A DNA stretch of 64,000 nucleotides from the NCBI GenBank assembly GCA_000934385.1, contig KN880490.1, forward strand, positions 62,001 to 126,000, in the 5' to 3' direction. The translations under genes and the position numbers were made by a program. This DNA comes from Cylindrobasidium torrendii FP15055 ss-10 (lineage: Eukaryota; Basidiomycota; Agaricomycetes; Agaricales; Physalacriaceae). Positions 10,694 to 19,869 of this stretch are shown piece by piece (position 1 is the first letter of the stretch; each line of letters opens with the position of its first letter). Under the pieces are notes generated by a model, which was not told where the DNA came from, ran no database searches, and saw only the letters and a program-made list of their open reading frames with translations.

Positions 10694-12538
10694 TTAAACA
10701 AGGGCGGCGTCCTGTAAGTAGCCTCTGAAGATTGAGTCGCGCACTTTTCTGTGCTATCAGAATCGCGATATATCTCATGTACAAGGTACTGACCGTTTCC
10801 AATAATCCGTTGAGTAGCTTTGGTATCCTACAAGCAGTGATCAGCAGAGGCGAGCCGTAAGTAGTGCGTACGCACAACGACGCTGGTAAAATGGGTATAA
10901 AGCACGCGGCGATTTTCGTTGTTGCGCCTGTGTACTTGCAAAAAGTGCGCCCGGAAATACTGAACGACTTCCTCGTATGTGTTGGCGCGATTACCGAACG
11001 AGGTGATGCTAATAGACAGCCGATGTGAACTCGTGATGAGCAAATGAGATCCCAGTATACGCACTACTTTTGAACTTTTACACCGGCATCAATCTTGCTC
11101 TTGAGAAGGTCAGTCTTATCTGTATTGGTAGCATTAGGGTCGAGGAAAAGGTGCTCGACAAGAAACATACTAAGGAACAAGACGAGATGAACATTTTTGA
11201 GCAGTGCGTTTGAGCAAATTTGTGTGAATAGTTGTAGGGAATCATCTATGCGGTTGGTGCGAGGGTCTTCTTCCAGGTACTAGAGTGATTGAGCACGGGG
11301 CATCAAGTGTTGATGAGAACTATTACCTGATCAAAGGCGCTCACGGGCGCTACGAAAATGATGGCATTGGCATCGTCAAAATACGGGATCCAAGAATGGC
11401 GCTGGCCGCGGGCACCGCCAACATCGTAAAGATGCCAGGACACGGATTTTCCGTGAATACTGACGTCGAATATGTGTTCAGCAACACCCATAGTTTGGAT
11501 GCGCGCATGTAAGATATCGTCTGCACAGAAGAGATGAGTTTGCTGGCGAGACCGAGCGCCAGAACGCCTACCGGTTGTCGGCAGGTAGGATGTTGAGGCC
11601 ACGCGGTTGATATGTTTGAGAAAGCTGAAACGGCGATGAGATCGGCGAAGCCTGCGCACAAGCAAAAACGAACTGTTCGGCCCATTCGTCCAGCTTCAGG
11701 CGGCGTTTGTGCATTAGGGCGCGGACGGTCGGGTGTACCCAAAGCTCCTTGATATCATCCTTGGAGGCCTCGAGAAGTTGGGCGACCTGGTCGAGCAGTG
11801 GATCCTGGGGAAGAGCGTCTGCCTCAGGATTCCTGCGCATTCCACGACTAAGCGAGTCAATAGTGCGCGACTGCCAACCACTGCGAACGTAGACACCGCC
11901 TTTTCCAGAACCAGAGACGTGGACACCGCCGTTGAGACGTTCAGCGAGTGGGCCGTCTGTGGACACCACAGGCATCAGACGTCGCCGGAGATTGGCGAGA
12001 GTCGTTTTCGGAGAACGAGGGTCGTAGCGGCCGGCGCTGCTGCCGGTTTGGGAAAGAGCAGGCTTGGGTGAGCGCCCCGAATACACCGAGGTGGAATCAT
12101 CAATATCAGCACCGTCATCGAAAGATTCCAGAGTGGACAGAATGTGGCTGATGGAACGGACGACGTTGAAGTAGATGACCGCCCTCCATGAAGCGCGCTC
12201 TTGGTCGAGCGAGTGCGGTTTGTACATGAGCTGGAACTGCTTTTGCAGCGTTGACTTGCCGCTCTCAGCTTGCCCGAGTAGAAGGAGCTATGTATGAGAG
12301 GTAAATGGCGAGCAAAATGCCTGGGGAGCCCGCCACGCACCTTGACGTCGGCCCGCTTGCGCTTGAGCAAATCGCGCTCCTGCTGGAGCTGGGCGTCGAT
12401 GCGCTCGGATATGAGCTTTGCTTCCGCCTCGGCGTGGACACGGGCGATTCGCTCCTCGTCCGTCTCCAGCGCTGGCGGCTTCATCGCCAAAGCGAGTGGG
12501 TCATCCTGGCTGTAGAGCGACGGAGTTTGCTTGCCCAT
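10694..12538 (-). CDS. Heterotrimeric G protein alpha subunit, divergent large form
   Basis: Signal transducer of the plasma membrane. The start MGKQTPSLYS supplies the Gly-2 myristoylation site but no Cys-3. A charged helix of about 50 residues leads to the P-loop GQAESGKSTLQKQ (canonical GxGESGKST). The helical domain is enlarged by a low-complexity Ser/Arg/Gly-rich insertion of roughly 100 residues. Switch I keeps the arginine (LHARIQTMGV). Switch II reads DVGGARGQRHSW: alanine replaces the catalytic glutamine of DVGGQ. Base recognition NKTD appears once the intron at about 11110-11165 is removed. The C-terminus is VRDSIFRGYLQDAALV. Total about 480 residues against about 350-360 in canonical subunits. 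Such divergent copies occur in expanded Agaricomycete G-alpha sets. An in-frame upstream extension to 12610 is possible but would remove the N-terminal MG. Confidence 0.88.
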
Positions 12539-12661
12539 GGTCCGCGTCGTCGATTGCGGGTTGAGTGCACGAATGAGAGATCGTCGGCGAGAATTGAGGC
12601 CCATAGTCAAGCGTGACCTGCTTGTGACGCACTGGCTTTTAAGTCTGTACCGCCATCAGAA
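12539..12661. promoter_or_regulatory. Bidirectional promoter between G-alpha and cyclophilin
   Basis: Only 123 bp separate the start codons of two divergently transcribed genes, so both 5' leaders and core promoters must share this interval or reach into the partner gene. No clear TATA box is visible. Confidence 0.5.
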
Positions 12662-13360
12662 ATGTCCGTTACGCTGCATACAACACATGGAGAGCTCAAG
12701 GCTAGCCCCACCCCACTGTCACATGCATCAGCGCTCTAATCTACTCACAGATAGAGGTGTTCTGTGAAGCTGTGCCCAAGACAGCGCAAGTCAGCCACAG
12801 TGTGTTCTTGCCTGAGTGAGGCTTACATCTCCTTAGAATTTCCTTGCACTTTGTGCAGCAAACTACTATGACAATACTATATTCCATCGCAACATAAAGA
12901 ACTTCATGGTCCAAGGCGGTGATCCCTCTGGCAATGGCAAGGGCGGTCAGAGCATCTGGGGTGCGCCCTTCCCCGACGAGCTTCGTTCCACCCTCAAGGT
13001 AGGGCGTCCTTTAATACCAATGTTGTATTCATCCCCATCTCCTTCTAGTTTAACGCCCGCGGTATGGTCGCGATGGCTAACTCTGGCCCCGACACAAATA
13101 AATCACAGTTCTTCCTCACTTACTCAAAGCAAGCTCACTTGGACGGCAAGTACACTATCTTCGGAAAGGTGATAGATGGTGCAGACTCGACCCTCGACGC
13201 AATGGAACGCGTACCAGTGAACGCTAAGAACCGCCCGTTGGAGGAAATAAAGTTAGAGCATGTGGGTCATCTCGCAGGTTTGAATTGCCTTCTCTGAATA
13301 CATTTCAAACAGGTCACAATACATGCCAACCCAATTGCAGACGCTGAGCTTCGTTCATGA
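12662..13360 (+). CDS. Peptidyl-prolyl cis-trans isomerase, PPIL3/Cyp10-like cyclophilin
   Basis: Catalyses proline isomerisation; PPIL3 orthologs associate with the spliceosome. Exons read [13 protein letters not shown], then [99 protein letters not shown], and a short last exon ending [13 protein letters not shown]. The active-site core FHR...FMVQGGD and SQFF are intact. The tryptophan of CypA that contacts cyclosporin is replaced in the LDGKYTIFG segment, as in other PPIL3 proteins. The length is about 160 residues with a single domain and no targeting signal. Small introns of about 50 nt interrupt even the first 15 codons. Confidence 0.93.
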
Positions 13361-13477
13361 GAGCAAAACCGAACACGCATCATGCTTTGCCGCTGCTCAA
13401 ACTTCAAAGTCCTGTATCACAGACTTCTTGCGTCGTCGGAGAGCTGCTTCTCGTAGCTCATCCACCCCGGATTCGTG

Positions 13478-13512
13478 TACTACTACTACTACTTAGTACT
13501 ACTAGTAGTACT
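13478..13512. repeat. TAC microsatellite followed by an 18-bp perfect palindrome
   Basis: Five TAC units (13478-13492) run into AGTACTACTAGTAGTACT at 13495-13512, which equals its own reverse complement. It sits about 130 bp past the cyclophilin stop, in or just after the 3' UTR. Confidence 0.8.
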
Positions 13513-14417
13513 AGGAGGTCTACCTTCCCAACTACTTGGAGGTGATCGCAGGCGCAAATGATTGTAGTACAATCTCAAAGTCGGTCTCAAGTTCGATACT
13601 TCATGCTTGTTATCGGCCATGGTGCGAGGGAAAGTCAGCGCACGGATACGTGGGCTCCAGTTCTCGTGTTTGTGAAAACTTTGGCAGAGGTTCACAATCC
13701 CAATGGAACAAGAAACTTGAAAGGCAAACACCATTCGATGGTCATTAATTCATTCCCCAGTCCTTCGTCCTTGTCACTCGGTGTGTGAGGCGTACGAGCG
13801 ACGCTATACGCCGGCAGCGCAGATCCTGCGAATTCTCCTATGTATGCTACACTGCAAGCTAAGACTGTTGAGCAAAGTGACCGCGATCATCTTAAAGTTA
13901 TCAGCCCTGCGATTTGATATGCAAGTTCGAGTGCGTGCACTCCCAAGGAAACAAAACATCACATAAATATATGAAGTATGCAACAGAATCGAGGGTAAGT
14001 ACATTCTGGTGCAATTTCAGTGACTATGCCACAGTCCAAGTCTTACTCGCTGGTGTTTAACATGGCATGCTATCTGGTGTTGGACGCCGCCACTGCTTTT
14101 GAAGTCGTTAGTAGCATGTATCACCGGTATTATGCACGGCTCAATCAAGAAATGAGATTCAGAATGGGATCCACATACTGCCGATACGTTCGAAAGGAAA
14201 GTAGCGCACATGAAATATCCATTCAGCTCTAGCAGGCAATTCCGCAACGCGTGAAGTAGACGTTTCGCGAGAGCAGTAACCCGCTCGAAGTCTTTGGATA
14301 ACAAGTGAATTCAAGTCGTTGACAGGGCGTAGCATAAAGGTCGAATGAGTAGTAATTGTGACCTAAAGTTCATAGATTTCGAGTAGATAGCCCTATGTAA
14401 TCGACAGTCCACTGTAC
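13513..14417. other. Intergenic region with no recognised gene
   Basis: About 0.9 kb between the 3' ends of the cyclophilin and VTC4 genes. Only short frames without family resemblance. Nothing identifiable beyond presumptive 3' UTR sequence. Confidence 0.5.
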
Positions 14418-17400
14418 TCAACCAGAGCCTGCCTCTTCAGCTATCAGCTCAGCCACCCTCAGCCCTACATTGGTCGCAATCGCTCCAAACAGCACGAAGC
14501 ACAACACTGAAGGCCCGTACTTATCATAGTACAATCCCTCAGCTCGGCGCTCGTTCAACCTCCGTGTCCTGTACGCAAAAATGCCCGCAGAGTACGCGAT
14601 GGCCAAGAGAGCACAGAACGTGAAGACGCCTGCAGATATTAGCCCGCGTTCGTCGTCCGGGGATGTAAAGTTGAGAAGAGTTGTAGCCACAGTGCCAATG
14701 AGAACAGAGATGTTGAGCCATTTCTACCCAAGGTTAGCTACATACGTTGAGACACTCAAAGGACATACCAGGAAGGTGCGCTCCGCGGCAAAGTATACTT
14801 TAGGCTCGACACGGACGGGAACGGCAATGCGCTTGCCAGAAGGCGCGGTCCACTCTCGAGAAAGGACGCGGTCGTCATGGTTCACAACAGATGCAGTGGT
14901 TTCGGTGTCCTCGTCGATACCATCCAGTTGAGAATGTGCGGTGCGGCTTTCATCCCGCAGGCGCTCTCTGAGCGTCTCATCGAACGCAGACGAGGGAGCA
15001 AGAGGATCGATGGAGAGATTGCGATTGTCGACATTGCTACGCTCGCGAGAGGTCGTCGACCCACGATCTTTCCGTCCACGCAGGAAGGGCGTATTCTCGT
15101 CGCCTTCAGCCTCCTCCTCCTCCTCAACAGTCTCTTCTCCGCCAAGGGCCTTCTTTCCGTTAGCCTTCGCAGCAGCCTTGCGTTCTTTCAACATCCTCTC
15201 CCGGAACGCAATGGCGTCGGCGACCTCTTTCCCACTCAGCCCAGTGCGCTTATCTTCGTCTCGCGCTGGTGCAACGTCTCTATCTTCATCCTCTTCGCCA
15301 TCTGATACCGGCTCGGTATACCTATTCACTGGAGGGGACCGCGAACCATTGTGCTGATCATGATCTGAAGACCCGTTCGACGAGGATAATTGCGACGGCC
15401 TCTCAATAATAGAGAGGTAACCGGTATCGGGTTTGAGGATCTCAGTGTCCACTGAAGACGGGTTTAGACAATGGAGTAGAGTAGAGTAGAGACCCAGCAC
15501 TTACTCTGGGGAAGCCAGAAAGGTACCAAGTCCACTCGGTGGGGTAGCAGTGTTGCACATCCATGGATGAACTTGCTGCAATGATATGAGGACCCAGATA
15601 ACGAGAACGGGTAGGGGACAAACCTGAACTTGGGGACGGCTTCGACGAGATGACTCTGCACAAGGTCTGTCACCCATTGTGGAGGTTCTTGACCGAGCTG
15701 AGTCTGGAGCTTGACTTCGAGCACACCATATCTGCGAATGCATTAGACAGGGTAGTAGCCAAGGAGTGCGCACTCACTTGAAAAGCTCCTTGTCTTCCGA
15801 CGGCAGCTGGGAAAATGGATGGTCAATGCCAATGTCCGTGCGACGCCAGTTATCTCCTGCACGCATACGCCCATCCCAGTTATCCTCCCTAACCATGGTG
15901 AGCTCGGTATCGAGCGAGATCCGGACTCGGGCATCGCCAGGGAGTTGGAATGCCGTGCGATTGTAGAACGTGCGCATTACTGAAACTTGATCAACGACAC
16001 CTTGAGTAGGAGCGAAGCACACACCTGGCTGGAGTTTCCTCGTTAGGACAGCGTACTGCACCTCGTTCGCTAACTGGATCATGGAATCCACTTCGGCCTG
16101 GGTCTTCTTACCCTTCGTGACAAGCTGCTGGAATTCTTCTTCCATGGTATATTCGCCGCGCAAAAATGCGTTGACGAGGTGCTCCTTGATGGGGAATCGA
16201 GCCTTGACCGACTTCTCACCGGTCCAGTCTTCACGATGGGTCTTGCGCTCGACGAAGATCTGTGGACGACATTAGCATCGATCTGGAGGTACAGTGGTTC
16301 GGTGTGCGTACCGTGCGAGTGTCTACGTCGCCGTACCAGCGCAGACGAACGGCTTCTGCACCCTCAGTCTTTTCCAAGCGTCCGAGGTAGAGTTCGAGGT
16401 CCTCATTGTCGAAGTAGATGGATGTGATGGCTGGCGAGGGTGTAAGCGATTGAACCTCGACGCGTATATAAGGACTGGGAGAAATCACCTGCATCCTTCG
16501 CTTCGAACTCCTTGTTTGGGTCAAAGACTGAAGCATGTGTTAATTTTGAGGAGCGTGATAGTGGCAGGTGGGCTCATACCAAGCACTGGTAAGTTACGAA
16601 GTACCGCTAGCTTCAGTGGCACAAGATTGTCAGGGTGGACCTATACATCGTGGTCAGGTTGGTCCACGAGGCGGGCAAGGACGCACCCAGTATTTAGTGG
16701 TCTGTCGGACAAAGGCGCTCTGTGAACCCCCAGCGCTGGAATCTCCTTGGATGGGATGGCCTCTGGTGCGAACAAGATCATAAAGCTTAGACAACTTGAC
16801 GATGAGTGCGTCCCAGTTGTAACGATAGAACGGACGTCCTTCAAGATAATCTTGCACAAAATTGGACTTGAGACTATACGGCGTTTGTTTCTAATGATGC
16901 ATTCATCGGCCATGCGTTGGACTGAAGACAGAGAACACATACATCGTGTTTCTAAACGAGTCAGTGACTAGGCAGGAGGGAGTGGATGAGGCACACCTTG
17001 AGTATTTTCATGAATCCAGTGATATTGAGCTTCGCGAAGAGGGCAAGGTCATGAACGTCTGCGACCAAGGTCGCTACCTCTTCCTCCAATGCATGGAAAC
17101 GCTCCTCCAAGGCCTCGTAGGATTCACCGTCCTCATCATCGTCCTCATCGTCGGACCCGGCGTCGGGGTCGTAGGAACGGCGTGTCTGATCCTCGACGTC
17201 GGTGCTAGCGGGTTCGCTGCTAGGCTCATACTCTTCATCAACCTCTTCATCCACCAGGTGGTGGACACTCCTCTCGGCATCTTCAATACGCCGGGCAAGT
17301 TCAGATGTCTAAAAAGGGATTCAGAGCTCGTGTTGAGGAAACAACGCCACCAAGTTTTGACCTTGTTTTGCTGGAAACCATGGATCTTGTCCAATTCCTT

Positions 17401-17650
17401 CTCCAACAGCGAGGTGAAATCCTTTTCGTCCTGCGACGTCCATGAACGTCCGGTGGTGCGATCCTGTTCAAGGTGAGGGTCCTCGTCCGTGAATGAAAAG
17501 AGTCAAACGCACCTTGAGCTGCCTCTTTAGGCCATTATAGTCCAGATAGAATGGGCGCCATTCGTTGTAGAGGTCGGTCTACCGTGGGTCTCAGTATGTC
17601 GCTAGGACGAGATGTAGACGACGCACACTGATCTTGCGGCCAAATTTCAT
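14418..17650 (-). CDS. VTC4: Vacuolar transporter chaperone, VTC4-like polyphosphate polymerase
   Basis: Makes polyphosphate from ATP and moves it into the vacuole. Starts MKFGRKIS, then (after an intron) [22 protein letters not shown], the hallmark SPX N-terminus that binds inositol pyrophosphates. The central tunnel-type triphosphate domain shows [61 protein letters not shown] and FSKFIHG, the basic and acidic residues that line the catalytic tunnel. A long acidic, serine-rich linker (about 14830-15450) follows, then three membrane helices (DUF202) in the last two exons, ending [10 protein letters not shown]. Length is about 830 residues. Retention of the Arg/Lys/Glu set argues for the catalytic Vtc4 subunit over Vtc2 or Vtc3. 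Divergent from GTR2. Confidence 0.92.
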
Positions 17651-17773
17651 CTCGACGTGGTGAGAGCGGACGAGACAACGTTCACGGCCGAAAACATGTA
17701 CTGTTACCGCACAACGAACGTGCTAAAACCCGGGTAAGCGTCACTGATCGGCGGGACTTTAAACAGTGCGACC
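17651..17773. promoter_or_regulatory. Bidirectional promoter between VTC4 and GTR2
   Basis: 123 bp between the two start codons, with CACGTGG-like or TATA matches not evident. The shared spacing implies a common control region for two vacuole-surface proteins. Confidence 0.5.
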
Positions 17774-19134
17774 ATGGCCTCCGACGTCACGCGAACCAAG
17801 ATACTGCTGCTTGGCCTGCGGAGGTAGGCATGCACCATTTCTCTAGTTCTAGGGCTTCATTCCTCCAATCCTCGTAGGAGTGGGAAAAGCTCCATAGTGC
17901 AGACGCTTTTCCATAACTTGCCTCCAAAGCAAACCTTCTATCTTGAACCAACACTAAGAATCGAGAAGATCACGTACGAGTGCGTGGATGTATTCCCTTC
18001 AGTGTCGATGGCATTCAGCCTGACTTCTCAGCACTGTCATACCGCTTGAGATATGGGACTGCCCGGGAAATATCACCTTGGAATCCCTCAAACCACTCGC
18101 CCAGTTCAGAACCATCATCTTTGTCATTGATATACGCGTCCGTATGCATTAAGCACAGAATGTCTCTAGCTGATCACTGGCGCAGGATATCCTCAAACAA
18201 GCTATAGCAAAGCTTGTTGACTTTGTGATCACGATCCATGACCAGAATCCGGGCGCTCATTTCGAAATATTTGTACACAAGGTCGAACGTCTACAAGAGG
18301 ACGATAAGCTTGGTCCGTCTGCAAATCTAGTAACTGGTCACTAAGCTCATACCTCTTCAGAGAGCTTCCGGCAAATCGAAGCGAGAGTTTCTGACAGTTT
18401 GTTCGAGCATTCGTCAGACTTCACGCAACTGCCTTTCGCTGCTCAAATGACCTCCGTATACGACCATTCTCTGCACCGCGCGTTCTCCAAAGTGCTACTG
18501 AAGCTTGTCGGACTATTGCCTTATCTTGAAGAATTGTTAAATGTTTTCTGTTCCGTGAGTACTAACTCCAACTAGTCTGTGTACCGGGAAACCAAATTCC
18601 CTTTTAGAACTCTCAATCGCCCAAAGCCTTCTTATTCGATGTTCAGTCAAGACTGTACATCGCCACCGATGCCTCCCCGGTTGATGATGCTACTCACGAC
18701 CTGTGTTCAGACTATCTTCGAATGCTGAATGCGTTTGGTCCATTATACAAGTACGTTATCTTGCAACACACATTTGTGCTTGGTGCTCAACTCTTGTCTG
18801 ATACCCTAGATCATCTACCGCGAGTGAAGCACGCCACAAGACCATAGAGCCAACATCTCCTTCCGCAGCCTCGGAAGAGGCTGATGGTAGACCAGCCACT
18901 CGCCGACGTCGCAAGGAGCTGTTCTACCCCAGTGGTGCCGCGTTGCTTCATTCGTCGGCACCTGGGACAACATTAACCTACCACTTGATCACCGAGCATC
19001 TAGCACTCCTTGCAGTGATACCAACCGCGGTTTTCGAAAGCCGGCGAGGACTGATCGAGTACAACGTTGTACACTTCAGAGAGGGCGTGCAGGAGATATA
19101 CGAGGTCGAGCAGCAGGTCCGGGGAGGAAGTTAA
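17774..19134 (+). CDS. GTR2: Rag-type small GTPase Gtr2 (RagC/D ortholog)
   Basis: With Gtr1 it forms the vacuolar Rag heterodimer that relays amino-acid status to TORC1. Exon 1 MASDVTRTKILLLGLRR joins through an intron to SGKSSIVQTLFHN, making the P-loop. Then FYLEPTLRIEKITYD, TVIPLEIWDCPGN (switch II region), FVIDIR and FEIFVHKVERL, the Rag-specific HKVD-like base-recognition motif. The C-terminal roadblock-like half contains AFLFDVQSRLYIATDASPVD, the best discriminator of RagC/Gtr2 from RagA/Gtr1. The tail ends EVEQQVRGGS. Length is about 370 residues. A serine- and arginine-rich loop (near 18840-18920) interrupts the roadblock half; it may be a lineage-specific insert. Confidence 0.92.
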
Positions 19135-19507
19135 GTAGCCACCAAATACCAGCCAGTACTGCGCGATGTTATCGAGGTCGACTGTTTGGGAGGCGCCCAG
19201 AGTGCGCTCCATTGCGCCATTGTCTTTTGGAATACGAGTGCTATCTATTATGATCCCGGATTGCGCGCGAAACGGTACCGCCTTGATTACCTCGACCCAG
19301 GACTTTGCAACAGAGGTTGCTTGCCATCTTGCCAGGGTGCTGCTATCTGAGTTACTCGTCTCTGACCAAGAGTAGAGACCCAATTAGAGAATGCACTTTG
19401 CAACAAACCGCGCACACCGGGTATTCAGAATAGCTGGCGCGCGAAATGGAACGAAATGGACGGGCGAACCATTTGGAACGCAAACGGGCCTCAACGGTGT
19501 CCCGCAA

Positions 19508-19530
19508 TGTGGGATGTCCTGTGGGATGTC
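19508..19530 (+). repeat. Direct repeat of an 11-mer in the FAS upstream region
   Basis: TGTGGGATGTC occurs twice, one base apart, about 350 bp before the FAS start codon. It may be a binding-site pair. Confidence 0.6.
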
Positions 19531-19780
19531 TCACTTTGGGGCTGCTGAGTGTGTCCCAAATGTGTCCTGCCCCAGGGAATATTGAGAACTTGGTCCGCAG
19601 ATTAGGATGCCTACACACGGTATGAAGCACGTATTTGAGAAGACTTTCCCTGGGTGGAAATTGACCGGCCATGCCCTGGACCTTGTAACCGCGGGCAGAT
19701 TTACTCGACTTCGAAGATTTAACGTTAGCCGCGCTGGCTTTAGCCGCACAGTACGGGCCGATCTCCGAACCCCACAGCCA

Positions 19781-19788
19781 TATAAAGG
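19781..19788 (+). promoter_or_regulatory. TATA box of the fatty acid synthase gene
   Basis: TATAAAGG, 89 nt before the ATG at 19870, a normal fungal distance. Confidence 0.55.
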
Positions 19789-19793
19789 AAAAA

Positions 19794-19817
19794 CCCCAAA
19801 GTCACTTCCCCAAAGTC
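19794..19817 (+). repeat. CCCCAAAGTC direct repeat between TATA box and FAS start
   Basis: CCCCAAAGTC at 19794-19803 is repeated exactly at 19808-19817, 14 bp apart start to start. It lies at or just after the expected transcription start, so it may be an initiator-proximal or leader element. Confidence 0.6.
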
Positions 19818-19869
19818 GAGGTTTTGCTTCAAACCACTTCTTCGAGGACGTCCACCGTAGCCAGAAACA

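Larger units (their letters stand above)
19135..19869. promoter_or_regulatory. Upstream region of the fatty acid synthase gene
   Basis: 735 bp with no coding signal. It carries a direct repeat of TGTGGGATGTC at 19508-19518 and 19520-19530, several nearby TCCCA/TGGGA units, a TATA box at 19781 and a second direct repeat at 19794-19817. These are candidate regulatory elements; no factor can be named from sequence alone. Confidence 0.45.

Noticed and set aside
6534..13360. Possible secondary-metabolite or virulence gene cluster around the oxalate decarboxylase
   Set aside because: Neighbours are capping protein, G-alpha and cyclophilin; no polyketide synthase, terpene cyclase, P450 or pathway regulator is present.
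14882..15357. Plus-strand frames opposite the VTC4 linker
   Set aside because: Antisense to an acidic, serine-rich low-complexity exon, which naturally yields open antisense frames.
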